Notes: a model not told the origin generated them from the sequence alone. Shown: positions 27,033-35,870, counted from the first letter of the stretch. The stretch: DNA of 64,000 nucleotides from Arsenicicoccus piscis (GCF_022568835.1 NZ_JAKZHV010000004.1:186001-250000), one strand, 5' to 3'. Numbers and translations: made by a program.

Positions 27033-27130
27033 ACCCACCTGATCCCACCCCGTCGAACGCTGTGACTGCCCGATCCGGGCACCCCCTCGAGTATACGGAC
27101 CAGCCACTTCTCGCTCCGGCAAACGATGAG

Positions 27131-27739
27131 ATGCTGACCCCCATGGACCCCTGGCTCGTCGTCGGACTCGGCAACCCCGGACCGCGCTACGCGGGCAACC
27201 GGCACAACGTGGGTGCCATGGTCGTCGACGAGCTGGCCCGCCGTGGGGGCGCCACGTTGACCAAGCACAAGACGCGCATGCTGACCGCCGACGTCCGGCT
27301 CGGCCCGTCCGGGATCGTGGCGGTCGGGGGCGATCGGCTCACGCTGGCCGTCCCCCTGTCCTACATGAACGAGTCCGGCGGTCCGGTCAAGGCGCTCATG
27401 GCGTTCGCGAAGATCCCGCCCGACCGTCTGGTCGTCGTCCACGACGAGCTGGACATCGACGCCGACACCGTCCGGCTCAAACGAGGCGGTGGCGAGGGCG
27501 GGCACAACGGGCTCCGCTCGATCAGCTCGGCCCTCGGCACCAAGGACTACCTGCGGGTGCGGGTCGGCATCGGTCGGCCGCCCGGCCGTCAGGACCCCGC
27601 AGACTTCGTGCTCAAGGACTTCTCCACCACCGAGCGGCGCTCGCTGCCGCTGCTCCTCGACGAGGCCGCCGACGCGGTCGAGGCCCTCGTGCTCACCGGC
27701 CTCGAGCCGGCCCAGCAGCGCTTCCACGCGCCGCGCTGA
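27131..27739 (+). CDS. pth: Peptidyl-tRNA hydrolase
   Basis: Frees tRNA from stalled peptidyl-tRNA. Family blocks are [20 protein letters not shown], with the catalytic His in the last part, then [31 protein letters not shown] and [15 protein letters not shown]. The length is 202 residues from ATG 27131; ATG 27143 gives 198 and is equally good, since no clear ribosome site marks either. It would usually sit right after rplY and before mfd; here accessory genes lie on both sides. Confidence 0.96.
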   Translation: MLTPMDPWLVVGLGNPGPRYAGNRHNVGAMVVDELARRGGATLTKHKTRMLTADVRLGPSGIVAVGGDRLTLAVPLSYMNESGGPVKALMAFAKIPPDRLVVVHDELDIDADTVRLKRGGGEGGHNGLRSISSALGTKDYLRVRVGIGRPPGRQDPADFVLKDFSTTERRSLPLLLDEAADAVEALVLTGLEPAQQRFHAPR

Positions 27740-27754
27740 GACCCCGGCGGGGCC

Positions 27755-29674
27755 TCACCCGTAGGGCTCGCCGACCGTGACCCGGGCGCGGCTGCCGCGC
27801 GGGGCGATGGTCTTGACGCGCGCTGCCAGCTCGACGGGGTCCACGCCGTGCTCGGGGGTGACGTCGATGCGCAGGTTCCGGGCGTCCCAGCGGGCCGACG
27901 CGGCGTGCACCCCGGCCGCGTGCCGGACCTCGGCCGCGACCCCGTCGGCCTCGACGTAGGCGCCCGCCACGAGCCGGCGCTGGTCGGCCGGGCCGCGGTA
28001 GCGCAGGCCGTCCGGGAGCACCTGGGCCAGCAGCTCGGTCTCGTGCAGGGAGCCGCCGCTCACCACGTGCACCCGGCCGACCATGCCGAAGCGCGCCGGT
28101 CGGCCCAGCAGGTCGAGCACGGCCAGGCCCCGCGGCACGTCGTCGGCCAGGTCCGGGCAGCGCACCTGCGCCACGCTCAGCACTTCGCCGTAGACCGGCC
28201 GGTCACCTGAGGGACCGTGGCCGTGCTCGCCGGACCGTTGGCCGGACCACTCGACGGGCCCCGCGTCGGACCGATCGACCACCTCCTCGACGGCCAGCCG
28301 CTCGGCGGCCTCGATCTCCGCCGCCATGCGTAGCTCGACCTCGTCGAGGGCCACGCCGGGCTGGGCGGCGAGCCGCTCGAGGAGCTCGGCGATCCGCTGC
28401 GTGTGCCACCGGGTCTCGTCGTCGGTGTAGTGCGAGGGGTTGGCGCTCACCTCGACGCGCAGGCCGGCGTCGTTGGTGGGCACGACGGTGATCAGCAGGT
28501 CGAAGGCCGGGCCGCGGCGCACCGGCTCGGTGTGCAGCTCCAGCCCCTCGCTGACGAGCTCCTCCTCGAACGGGATGACGTTGACGGTCGGGCCGTGGAT
28601 CCGACCGGTGCGCCAGGCGACGGGCACGACGGAGAGCAGGTGCTCCGGGCGGGCCCGGTTGTGCGGCCGCACGGCTCGCATCTCCTTGGCCGCCCGGCGG
28701 GTGGCGGCGGCGAGGTCGCCGCCCGGCTCGACGGCGAGGCGCAGCGGCAGCACGCACATCATCATCGTGGCGACGCGCCGCTCGAGCGGGGTGTCCCGGG
28801 CGACGACCGGCGCGCCGATGACGGCCTCGTGCTGCTCGCAGGCGGCCGCGACGTAGGCACTGACGGCGGCGATCACGGGGTAGCTCCACACCCGATTGCG
28901 CAGCGTGTCGCCGAGCGCCGTGCGCGCCTGAGCCGACACGCGGGCGCTGTGCTCGTGGGCGTGCGACCGGATCAGCGCCTGGCTCTCGGTCGGCGACATC
29001 CGCTCGGGCACGCCCGCGAGGTAGTCGACCCAGAACTGCTCGCTCTCGGAGCTCTCGTGCTGCTCCTGCTCGACCAGCTCCACGATGCTGCTCGTCTGCG
29101 CCGGCGCTGCGGGCGCCCCGCCGATCAGCTCGCCGTAGATCTCGAGCGCTCGGGTGCGCAGGATCTGCGCGCCGTAGCCGTCCACGACGCTGTGGTGCGC
29201 GCGCTGGTAGTACCAGGTCTCCTGCGGCCCGACGGCCAGCACGGCGAACTCCATCAGCGGGTCGTCGCTGCGCAGGTCGAAGGGCAGGTCCGTGCGCTCG
29301 CGGCACCAGCGACGGACGGCCTCGCTCGGGTCGGGCGCGGCGGTGAGGTCCACGATGTAGGGCTCGATCTCCGCGCCGAGGTGCTGGGTCATCGGCTCGT
29401 CGTCGACGTCGAATCGCACTCGGGTGCAGTCGGACTCGGCGAGCGCGCGCCGGGTGGCCGCACGCAGCAGCTCCCGGTCGACCAGGCCCAGCAGCTGCGT
29501 GCGCAGCGCCACGGTGAACGCCGAGCCGTTGGGATCGATCCGGTAGCCCTCGACCATCCCGTGCTGGGACGGCAGCACCGCGAAGCGCTTCGTGCTGCCG
29601 GCGGTCCTGCTCGTGGTCGAGCTCGACGGCCGCACCGTGGTGGCGGGGGGAGCGCCCGAGGGCGGGGGGACCAT
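27755..29674 (-). CDS. Stand-alone NRPS-type condensation domain protein (locus B)
   Basis: A 639-residue protein. Residues about 30-480 form a condensation domain with the catalytic motif HHSVVDG at 160-166 (context YYQRAHHSVVDGYGAQ) and the usual opening FAVLPSQHGMVEGYRIDPNG. The last 150 residues are a separate, small beta-rich region that I do not recognise (GDRPVYGEVLSVAQVRCPDL and on). No adenylation or carrier domain is attached. Condensation domains join an acyl or aminoacyl group on one carrier protein to an amine or hydroxyl acceptor. It is the last gene of locus B, two bases from the GH2-like gene, and so probably uses the carrier protein of that operon. It is convergent with pth (15-base gap). 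Confidence 0.86.
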   Translation of the reverse strand: MVPPPSGAPPATTVRPSSSTTSRTAGSTKRFAVLPSQHGMVEGYRIDPNGSAFTVALRTQLLGLVDRELLRAATRRALAESDCTRVRFDVDDEPMTQHLGAEIEPYIVDLTAAPDPSEAVRRWCRERTDLPFDLRSDDPLMEFAVLAVGPQETWYYQRAHHSVVDGYGAQILRTRALEIYGELIGGAPAAPAQTSSIVELVEQEQHESSESEQFWVDYLAGVPERMSPTESQALIRSHAHEHSARVSAQARTALGDTLRNRVWSYPVIAAVSAYVAAACEQHEAVIGAPVVARDTPLERRVATMMMCVLPLRLAVEPGGDLAAATRRAAKEMRAVRPHNRARPEHLLSVVPVAWRTGRIHGPTVNVIPFEEELVSEGLELHTEPVRRGPAFDLLITVVPTNDAGLRVEVSANPSHYTDDETRWHTQRIAELLERLAAQPGVALDEVELRMAAEIEAAERLAVEEVVDRSDAGPVEWSGQRSGEHGHGPSGDRPVYGEVLSVAQVRCPDLADDVPRGLAVLDLLGRPARFGMVGRVHVVSGGSLHETELLAQVLPDGLRYRGPADQRRLVAGAYVEADGVAAEVRHAAGVHAASARWDARNLRIDVTPEHGVDPVELAARVKTIAPRGSRARVTVGEPYG

Positions 29675-29676
29675 GA

Positions 29677-32157
29677 TCAGAGCACCTTGCAGTCGAGGGG
29701 TTCGCCGCCCAGGCGGCGCACCGTCACGGGAGGGAGAGCGACGGGGACGGTCTCGGCGGGGTTGTCGGCTGGGTCGTGGGGCGGGACGTCGGCGCGAGGG
29801 GCGGGGGTGCAGCGGATCTCGGCCTGCTGACCGGGGGCGAGGTGGAACCAGCCCCGGTCGGGAGCGTAGCCGGTCGGCAGGTCCAGGTGGAGGAACTCCA
29901 TCACCTGCGCGGCCGAGACCGTGACCACCACGTCGTCGCCGTCGCGGCGGGCCGAGGCCTGCAGCGGTGACGCGGCCTCGTCGGGACGGCCCGCGGTGGC
30001 GACGGGCGGGCCGAGCAGGACGGTGCGATCGACGAGCACCTCACCCGTGAGGTCGGTGACCGTGGCGCGCAGGGCGCGGTAGGTGCGCTCGCCGAAGCGC
30101 CAGGCATAGGTGAGGTCGCGGAAGCCGCCCAGCAGCGGCTCGACGGGCAGCGCCTGGTGCCCGTGGGGCGGCACGCTCAGCTCGGTGCGGGCGTCCAGCA
30201 CCGGCCGGGCCCCGGTGGCGAACACCTCCACCGCCAACGTCCCGTAGACCGGCTGGTCGCCGTCGTTGACCACGTCCAGGAGCAGCCCATCCAGGCCGCG
30301 GTCGACGGCGAGGACGGCGAGCGGACGCAGCACCTCGCCGAGGGCGAGCAGGGGTGCCTTGGCGCCGCCGCGGTGGTCGAGCAGGCCCCAGCCGGGGCCG
30401 GCCGTCAGGTCGCGGTGGGACAAGATGACGGCGCCCTGGGTGACGGTGTCGCTGGACCGCCAGGCCTCCATGGCGCGAGTCATGGTGTGCGCCAAGGCCG
30501 CTCGTTGCAGGTCGAGCCATCGGTCGGTGTCGACGTCGGCGCGACGCAGGCCAAACACGTCGGTGACGTAGTGGTCGGTGACGTCCTCGAAGTCCCAGTC
30601 GACGCCGCGGTCGCTGGGGATGCCGTCGCGCCAGGCCGTGCCCCGACCGGTGCTCGGGCCGGGCCCGAAGTCGGCGACGACCTGCGCCCGTGACGGCGGG
30701 ATCGCGAAGGCCAGGGCCTCGGACGCGAACGACACGCGGGCGGAGCGGGCGTCGTCGAGCGGCCGCAGGTAGGCGCCCACCCCGAAGTAGTGGCTGACCC
30801 CGTGGTCGATGCTCACCGGCAGCGGGCCGCCCGAGGGGCTGGACGTGACGTGCACGGCTGCGGGCACCACGGTGGCGCAGACGCGAGGGAGCAGCTCATG
30901 GACGGCCGTCATGACATAGCGGTCGGGGGAGAGGCCCATCAGCGTCGGCTGCTGCTCGGTCTCGGTGCCACCGGCGACCACGGCCAGGTTGGGGCGACCG
31001 GTGAGCCGGGTGAGCTGGTCGACGACCTCGGCCTCGAAGTCCGCGAGCCAGGCCGGGTCCTCTGGCGGGTCGAACGTGCTGAGCATGACGTCCTGCCAGA
31101 CGAGCAGACCGAGCTCGGCCGCTGCGTCCCAGACCGCCGCCGGTTCGTATCGATTGGTGCCGGTGATGCGCACCAGGTTGAAGCCGGCAGCCGCCAGGCG
31201 AGCGAGGTCGGTGCGCGCCGTGGCCGCGTCGACGGTCCAGTGCACGGGGTCGGTCGGCACCCAGCAGGCGCCGCGGACGAAGACGGGGACGTCGTTGACG
31301 ACCAGCCCGAAGCGCCCGTCGGTGCGGTCGGCGACGACGGTGCTGAAGCCGATGACGCGGTGCTCCACGACCTCGTCGGCGCAGCGGACCTCGAGCAGGT
31401 AGGTGCTCGGCGTGCCGTGCGTGTGCGGCCACCACCGCTCGACGTCCGTCACCTCGAGACGCACCCGACCAGTGAGCGCGGGATCTCCTGGCTGCCAGTC
31501 GATCTCATCCTCGACGATGGGTTGTGTGGAGTCGGCCCTACGCAGCGCGACCCGGGTGGGCACGTCAGCGAGACAGCCGAGCTCGACGTCCACCACGCCG
31601 CTGCCGTCGTCCTGCAGGTCGGCCCGGACGATCCCGAGGGTGGGACGTGCTGCACCGAGGGTCAGCTCGCCGAGCACCCCCACGGGCGGGGTGGCGCCGC
31701 GCCAGCTCGGGATCCGCCCGAGGTCGGGGGTGCGTCGCCAGCGCAGCGAAGAGTCGGGGATGAGCGACGAGCGCCAGCGGGCGCGGGGCTTGCGGGGGAC
31801 CGGCACCGAGCCGAGCGCCTCGAGGCGCACCGACAGCCGGTGCTCGCGACCGTCGCCGCCGCCAGGGGCGAGCGAGCCCAGCGCCACCTCACCCCGCCGG
31901 AACGCGTTGGCGCTGCGGACGACCTCGGTGTCGTCGACGAAAACCGTTGCGTAGGTGGACAGTCCGTCGAACCGCAGCGTCGGCAGTGATGCCGATCGGG
32001 GGTCGAGCGTGATGGTCGTCCGCAGCCACCAGTCGGACGAGTCGGCGTCGGTCACACCGACGGCACCGGGGAAGTCGACGGGTCGCCAGCCGTCTGCGGG
32101 CAGCTGCGTCGGGCTGGTGATGGTGCCGGGCTCGACCCGCAGGCACTCCCAACGCAT
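29677..32157 (-). CDS. Glycoside hydrolase family 2/beta-mannosidase-like protein (locus B)
   Basis: An 826-residue protein with GH2 layout: sugar-binding jelly roll (1-180, with the typical LRFDGLSTYATVFVDD), an Ig-like domain (180-280), a TIM barrel (280-560) and C-terminal beta domains. The barrel has FVRGACWVPTD, LAAAGFNLVRITG and LGLLVWQDVM. The nucleophile is probably Glu480 in FASEALAF. At the acid/base site, beta-mannosidases have GN(N)E; here it reads VVAGGTETEQQ, with the Glu kept near 399 but the Asn lost. No signal peptide, so it acts in the cytoplasm. It may hydrolyse, transfer or only bind a glycoside. Its ATG overlaps the DUF1839 stop (TGATG). Confidence 0.85.
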   Translation of the reverse strand: MRWECLRVEPGTITSPTQLPADGWRPVDFPGAVGVTDADSSDWWLRTTITLDPRSASLPTLRFDGLSTYATVFVDDTEVVRSANAFRRGEVALGSLAPGGGDGREHRLSVRLEALGSVPVPRKPRARWRSSLIPDSSLRWRRTPDLGRIPSWRGATPPVGVLGELTLGAARPTLGIVRADLQDDGSGVVDVELGCLADVPTRVALRRADSTQPIVEDEIDWQPGDPALTGRVRLEVTDVERWWPHTHGTPSTYLLEVRCADEVVEHRVIGFSTVVADRTDGRFGLVVNDVPVFVRGACWVPTDPVHWTVDAATARTDLARLAAAGFNLVRITGTNRYEPAAVWDAAAELGLLVWQDVMLSTFDPPEDPAWLADFEAEVVDQLTRLTGRPNLAVVAGGTETEQQPTLMGLSPDRYVMTAVHELLPRVCATVVPAAVHVTSSPSGGPLPVSIDHGVSHYFGVGAYLRPLDDARSARVSFASEALAFAIPPSRAQVVADFGPGPSTGRGTAWRDGIPSDRGVDWDFEDVTDHYVTDVFGLRRADVDTDRWLDLQRAALAHTMTRAMEAWRSSDTVTQGAVILSHRDLTAGPGWGLLDHRGGAKAPLLALGEVLRPLAVLAVDRGLDGLLLDVVNDGDQPVYGTLAVEVFATGARPVLDARTELSVPPHGHQALPVEPLLGGFRDLTYAWRFGERTYRALRATVTDLTGEVLVDRTVLLGPPVATAGRPDEAASPLQASARRDGDDVVVTVSAAQVMEFLHLDLPTGYAPDRGWFHLAPGQQAEIRCTPAPRADVPPHDPADNPAETVPVALPPVTVRRLGGEPLDCKVL

Positions 32158-33146
32158 CAGCAGAGGGCGCCCACGACGCGTCGCACGGCCTCGTCCCACT
32201 GGTCGGTGACCAGGGTGAGGGCGGGCTCGATGTCCTTCTTGCGGCCACCCGTGACCCGCGCGAGCGCGAACTGCAGGTTCTTCATCTCCTGGGACACGAC
32301 GTCGAACGACGTTGCGGCACTGGCCAGCTCGCTGCGCTGCTGGTCCGTCAGCACATCGGGGTCGATGGTCTGGGACGCCAGCCAGCGGCACGCGTCGGCG
32401 GCGTTCTGCGCGGTGAGCCCCAGCTGGCGGGTGTAGGCGAACGAGAACTTGTGGAAGTAGTCGAACCCGCGCTCGGGCAGGGTGGGCGCGATGGTGCGCA
32501 CCTGGTCGGCGAACCGGGCCACGGGGTTGTCGGCGGGACGCCGCGCCAGGTGCTCGCGGGCGAGGGCGACCGTGCGCCGAGGCAAGGTCTCGACGTCCCG
32601 GTCCAGCCGGTCTACGCGGACCAGCTCGACGTAGGGCTGGGGGGCGACGTTGCTGGTGCCCGGCTTCGAGAAGACGCCGTCGTAGTCGACGCCCTCGAGC
32701 TGATAGAGCCCCGCGTTGTGCAGGTAGGTGAGCCGGCGCGCGGCGGGGTCGATGCGCAGCGGCATGATCGAGGACTTGACGTGGTCGAGCTGGTAGGCAA
32801 CGCCGGCGGTGTCGGGGAGATACCAGGAGTCGGTCTCGAGGGTGATGAGGTGGCCGGCGGCCATCATCTCGAGGACGTGCTCCTCCATGTCCTTCCACGG
32901 GTTGAACTCGGCGACCTCGATGCCGTAGAGCGCCCGCAGGTCCTCGGGCTGGTACTTCAGGAACGACCACTGGCCCGGCAGGGAGTCCGCGCTGAACGCG
33001 CAGACCCCTGCCGGCTCAGCGGCCAGGCCGAGGAGGTGGACGAGCTCGATCCAGATGTCGATGTAGCAGTTGGTCTCGGTCCACGTCCGGGCCCCTCCGT
33101 GGAGAGGGCTCTGCGTGTAGGACGGGACGTCCAGCTGGTCGAACAT
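32157..33146 (-). CDS. DUF1839 family protein (locus B)
   Basis: A 329-residue cytoplasmic protein with no membrane segment. I recognise the DUF1839 family by its company with amino acid:carrier-protein ligases. Conserved-looking parts are ETNCYIDIWIELVHLLGLAA (Cys27), LITLETDSWYLPD, VAYQLDHVKSS (His122) and TYLHNAGLYQLEGVDYDGVF. The order Cys, Asp, His and the D-x-W-Y-L-P segment recall the papain-like N-terminal domain of BtrH, which moves an aminoacyl group from a carrier protein to a sugar in butirosin synthesis. On that basis an aminoacyl transferase role is inferred, not shown. ATG 33146 is my start; TTG 33158 is possible. Confidence 0.8.
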   Translation of the reverse strand: MFDQLDVPSYTQSPLHGGARTWTETNCYIDIWIELVHLLGLAAEPAGVCAFSADSLPGQWSFLKYQPEDLRALYGIEVAEFNPWKDMEEHVLEMMAAGHLITLETDSWYLPDTAGVAYQLDHVKSSIMPLRIDPAARRLTYLHNAGLYQLEGVDYDGVFSKPGTSNVAPQPYVELVRVDRLDRDVETLPRRTVALAREHLARRPADNPVARFADQVRTIAPTLPERGFDYFHKFSFAYTRQLGLTAQNAADACRWLASQTIDPDVLTDQQRSELASAATSFDVVSQEMKNLQFALARVTGGRKKDIEPALTLVTDQWDEAVRRVVGALC

Positions 33147-33180
33147 CTGTGCTGCCAACCTCTTTCGCGAGTGCGGAGGA

Positions 33181-34116
33181 CTACGCGGACTGCTCGTCCG
33201 AGGACAGGCCCAGGACGGCGCGCACGTCGGCCGGCCAGGTGGACACGTCCATGCCGTGCGTGGCGAACAGCGCCACCGTGACGCGCTCGAGCCCGAAGCC
33301 GATGCACGAGGAGTGCGCGAGGCCGCCGCCCGGGACGTGCACGTCGAAGTCCAGCCCGAAGTGGTCGTTGTGGTAGTTCGAGGACCCGAGCGCGGTGCCG
33401 GAGTTCTCGTCGCCGTAGACCTTGCAGACGAACTCGTACTTCAGGCCGGCGTCGAGCTGGCCCTGGGCGAAGATCTGCGCGGCGCGACCGAAGAACGGGT
33501 CGTTGGCGGGCTCGACCTCGATCGTCAGCCCCATCGAGCGCAGCAGCTCGGGGCCGACCCGCATGCCCAGCTCGCGGTGCTCGACGGCCGCCTCGGGGGT
33601 GCCGAAGCAGACCTTCTCGCGCATCCGGAAGCTGACCAGGCGCATCGGGTCGTCCGACGGCTCGTGCCGGAAGCAGCGCGAGGAGACTTCGTACTTGACC
33701 GGCTCCTCGAGCGTCGTGCCGGCGTGCATCGGGTAGGTCGCGTGGCACGGGGCCGACACGAGGTCCAGGTGCGCGGGCGTGAGGTAGGTCGTCCAGTCCT
33801 CACCGGCGTCCTTGGCCGCGACCATCTTGCGGTGCTCGCGGTTGTCACCGGTGAACACGTCGACCGAGCCGATCAGCTGGGGGAAGGAGTTCATGTAGCC
33901 GGTCGCGACGAACTCGCGCTCACCGAGGAACGGCGGGAAGGTCATCTGGCGCACGCCCTGGAGCGGCTCCATCAGGTGGACCTGGCGCTCGACCCCGGCG
34001 AGGACCGCCTCGAAGTCGCCGCCGAAGGCCCACAGCCCCTGGTAGGGCTGGGGGTACAGGTGACCCGCCTCGATCAGGCGGGCGCGCAGCTCGGCCTGCG
34101 CGGCTTCACGCTCCAT
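33181..34116 (-). CDS. Amino acid:[carrier protein] ligase (SerRS-like), intact (locus B)
   Basis: A 311-residue class II synthetase core lacking any tRNA-binding arm. Zinc ligands expected from atypical SerRS and their ligase relatives are all here: Cys124 (SAPCHATYPM), Glu152 (FRHEPSDDPMRL, also motif 2) and Cys271 (AHSSCIGFGLERVTVALF, with motif 3). By family, it forms aminoacyl-adenylate from a small amino acid (Gly or Ala in the studied cases) and loads it on a partner carrier protein. The partner must be the CP two genes upstream. The gene is three bases from the acyl-CoA-dehydrogenase-like gene. It shares much sequence with the interrupted copy at 17.2 kb. Confidence 0.92.
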   Translation of the reverse strand: MEREAAQAELRARLIEAGHLYPQPYQGLWAFGGDFEAVLAGVERQVHLMEPLQGVRQMTFPPFLGEREFVATGYMNSFPQLIGSVDVFTGDNREHRKMVAAKDAGEDWTTYLTPAHLDLVSAPCHATYPMHAGTTLEEPVKYEVSSRCFRHEPSDDPMRLVSFRMREKVCFGTPEAAVEHRELGMRVGPELLRSMGLTIEVEPANDPFFGRAAQIFAQGQLDAGLKYEFVCKVYGDENSGTALGSSNYHNDHFGLDFDVHVPGGGLAHSSCIGFGLERVTVALFATHGMDVSTWPADVRAVLGLSSDEQSA

Positions 34117-34119
34117 GGA

Positions 34120-35277
34120 TCAGTCTCCCCGGTAGACGGACGCGAGCGCGGCCGTGTTGGTCAGGATGCGGTCGTTGTTGACCATCAGCTGCGCGCCGTA
34201 GGCGTCGCGCAGGTGGCGGTCGAGGGTCAGCGGGCTGTCCAGCCGGTAGCCCTGGATGCCGACGACCAGCAGCGCGCGGGCGACCACGTCCACGACGGTC
34301 GTGGAGGCGAACACCTTGAGGGTGTTGAAGTAGATCGCCCGCCCCATGGCCGTGGCCGCGGGGTCGTTGGGGTCCAGCTCGGCGTAGCGCTGGGCGGCGC
34401 CGTGCACGCGGTCCTGGAAGGAGGTCAGCACGACCTCGAGCTCGGCGAGCCGCAGCGCACCGGGCGGGGTGCTGCCGGAGCGGCGGGCGGCCTGGCGGAC
34501 GAACTGGCGGGCCAGCGAGGTGGCGCTCGTGGCGATGCCCAGCCAGCTGTGCGCCCACAGGGTGTGCGAGACCGGCAGCATGGTGCGCGCCGAGATGTCG
34601 GCGTACTCGTGCGGGATGATGTGGTCGGTGGTCGACCTCGCGGTGAGGATGAAGCCGGGGGAGCAGGTGCCCCGGAACCCCATGGTGTCCCAGGTGCTGG
34701 TCGGCTCGAGGGTGAGGTCGGCCTTCTCGCACAGGACCAGGACCTGGTCGCTCGGTGCGGCGTCGGGGGACTTGCGGGCCGTCACGAGGATGATGTCGGC
34801 GGCCTCGGCGTAGGAGATGACCGGGGCGTTCTTGACCAGCACGAAGGTGCCGTCGCCGTGGTCCTCGACCGCGCAGGTCGAGCGGCGGACGTCGCCGCCG
34901 ATGCCGATCTCGGTCGTGGCCGAGGCGAGCAGCAGCTGCTCGTCGGCGACCCGCTTGCGCAGCCCGGCCATGTAGTCGGAGGTGCCGTGGTAGACCAGGC
35001 AGGCCACCTGGATCTGGTGCATCGCGAAGATCATGGCGGTCGAGGCGCAGTGCTTGCCGAGCTCCTCGGTGGCGCGGCCGATCTCGAGGATCGTGGCACC
35101 GGCGCCGCCGTCCTCCTCGGGGATCCACGCGGAGAGCAGGCCGGCCTCCTTGAGCGCGTCGAACGCCTCGACGGGGAAGCGACCCTCGCGGTCGACGTCC
35201 TTGGCGTGCTGGGCGGCGACCTCCTGACCGATCCGCTTGGCCTCGGCGACCAGGGTGTCCTTGGTGACGCGCGCCAT
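34120..35277 (-). CDS. Acyl-CoA-dehydrogenase-like flavoprotein (locus B)
   Basis: A 385-residue protein of full acyl-CoA dehydrogenase length. It has the N-terminal helical domain (EAFDALKEAGLLSAWIPEED, GGAGAT), the middle beta domain (LASATTEIGIGGDV, TWDTMGFRGTCSPGF) and a C-terminal helical domain ending with GIQGYRLDSPLTLDRHLRDA. In a carrier-protein operon, such enzymes often oxidise the acyl or aminoacyl thioester on the carrier protein rather than a CoA ester. So alpha,beta- or amine oxidation of the loaded amino acid is possible, but the reaction is not known. Its ATG overlaps the carrier-protein stop (TGATG). Confidence 0.9.
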   Translation of the reverse strand: MARVTKDTLVAEAKRIGQEVAAQHAKDVDREGRFPVEAFDALKEAGLLSAWIPEEDGGAGATILEIGRATEELGKHCASTAMIFAMHQIQVACLVYHGTSDYMAGLRKRVADEQLLLASATTEIGIGGDVRRSTCAVEDHGDGTFVLVKNAPVISYAEAADIILVTARKSPDAAPSDQVLVLCEKADLTLEPTSTWDTMGFRGTCSPGFILTARSTTDHIIPHEYADISARTMLPVSHTLWAHSWLGIATSATSLARQFVRQAARRSGSTPPGALRLAELEVVLTSFQDRVHGAAQRYAELDPNDPAATAMGRAIYFNTLKVFASTTVVDVVARALLVVGIQGYRLDSPLTLDRHLRDAYGAQLMVNNDRILTNTAALASVYRGD

Positions 35278-35525
35278 CAGGCGCCCAGCTCGGACTCGAC
35301 CGCGGCCGAGATGGCGGCGATGGTCTCGAAGGTGGACTTGACCAACAGCTCGTCCGGCAGCTCGATGTCGAAGGCGTTCTCGAGGCCCAGCACGACGTTG
35401 ATGGTGGCGTGCGAGGTCAGGCCGGCGGCGTAGAGGTCGGCCGTCTCGGAGACGGTCTGGGCGTCGACGGACAGGCGGCCCTGCTCGGCGAGGACGGTGC
35501 GAATGGTCGCAAGGGTGTCGGACAT
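35277..35525 (-). CDS. Aminoacyl carrier protein (locus B)
   Basis: An 82-residue carrier protein, first gene of the locus B operon. The phosphopantetheine serine is Ser38 in LYAAGLTSHATINVVL; helix three is GLENAFDIELPDELLVKSTF. It lacks the DSL motif of fatty-acid ACP and is close to the carrier protein of locus A. No phosphopantetheinyl transferase lies in this operon; the AcpS of locus A could serve both. GGAG lies nine bases before the ATG. Confidence 0.93.
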   Translation of the reverse strand: MSDTLATIRTVLAEQGRLSVDAQTVSETADLYAAGLTSHATINVVLGLENAFDIELPDELLVKSTFETIAAISAAVESELGA

Positions 35526-35870
35526 GTGAAGGAGCTCCGCCTGGCTGTCGATGGATGGCTGCAGCGGGGTCGTCGCGCGTGAGGCGTGCCGGCCGAGCAG
35601 CCGGTCGTCCCGACGTGCGACGGGCCGGTCTCGACGTGCTCCTCCCCCGTGTCTGAGAAGCCTATTACCTGACCTGAAATCAATCTTGCGGTGGGTATCC
35701 CGTTCACACCGACGGCGGGTCGGAGTAGCGAGATGCTCAGGCATGAGCACATTCTGTCACACGGCCATTGCTGCGTTTCCCTCGAACGGCGTAACGTGAT
35801 CGGCGGGTTCGAGGTGCCTCGCCGGAGACGTAGGCTGGCCTGGCATCCCCCCACGCCCCTGGAGTAGCCC
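35526..35870. other. Divergent spacer between locus B and mfd
   Basis: These 345 bases hold the promoter of the six-gene locus B operon (minus strand) and that of mfd. The part 35655-35700 (CTATTACCTGACCTGAAATC and on) is clearly richer in A and T than the rest and is the likely promoter zone for locus B. GGAG precedes the mfd start by six bases. No hairpin or operator palindrome stands out. Confidence 0.4.
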
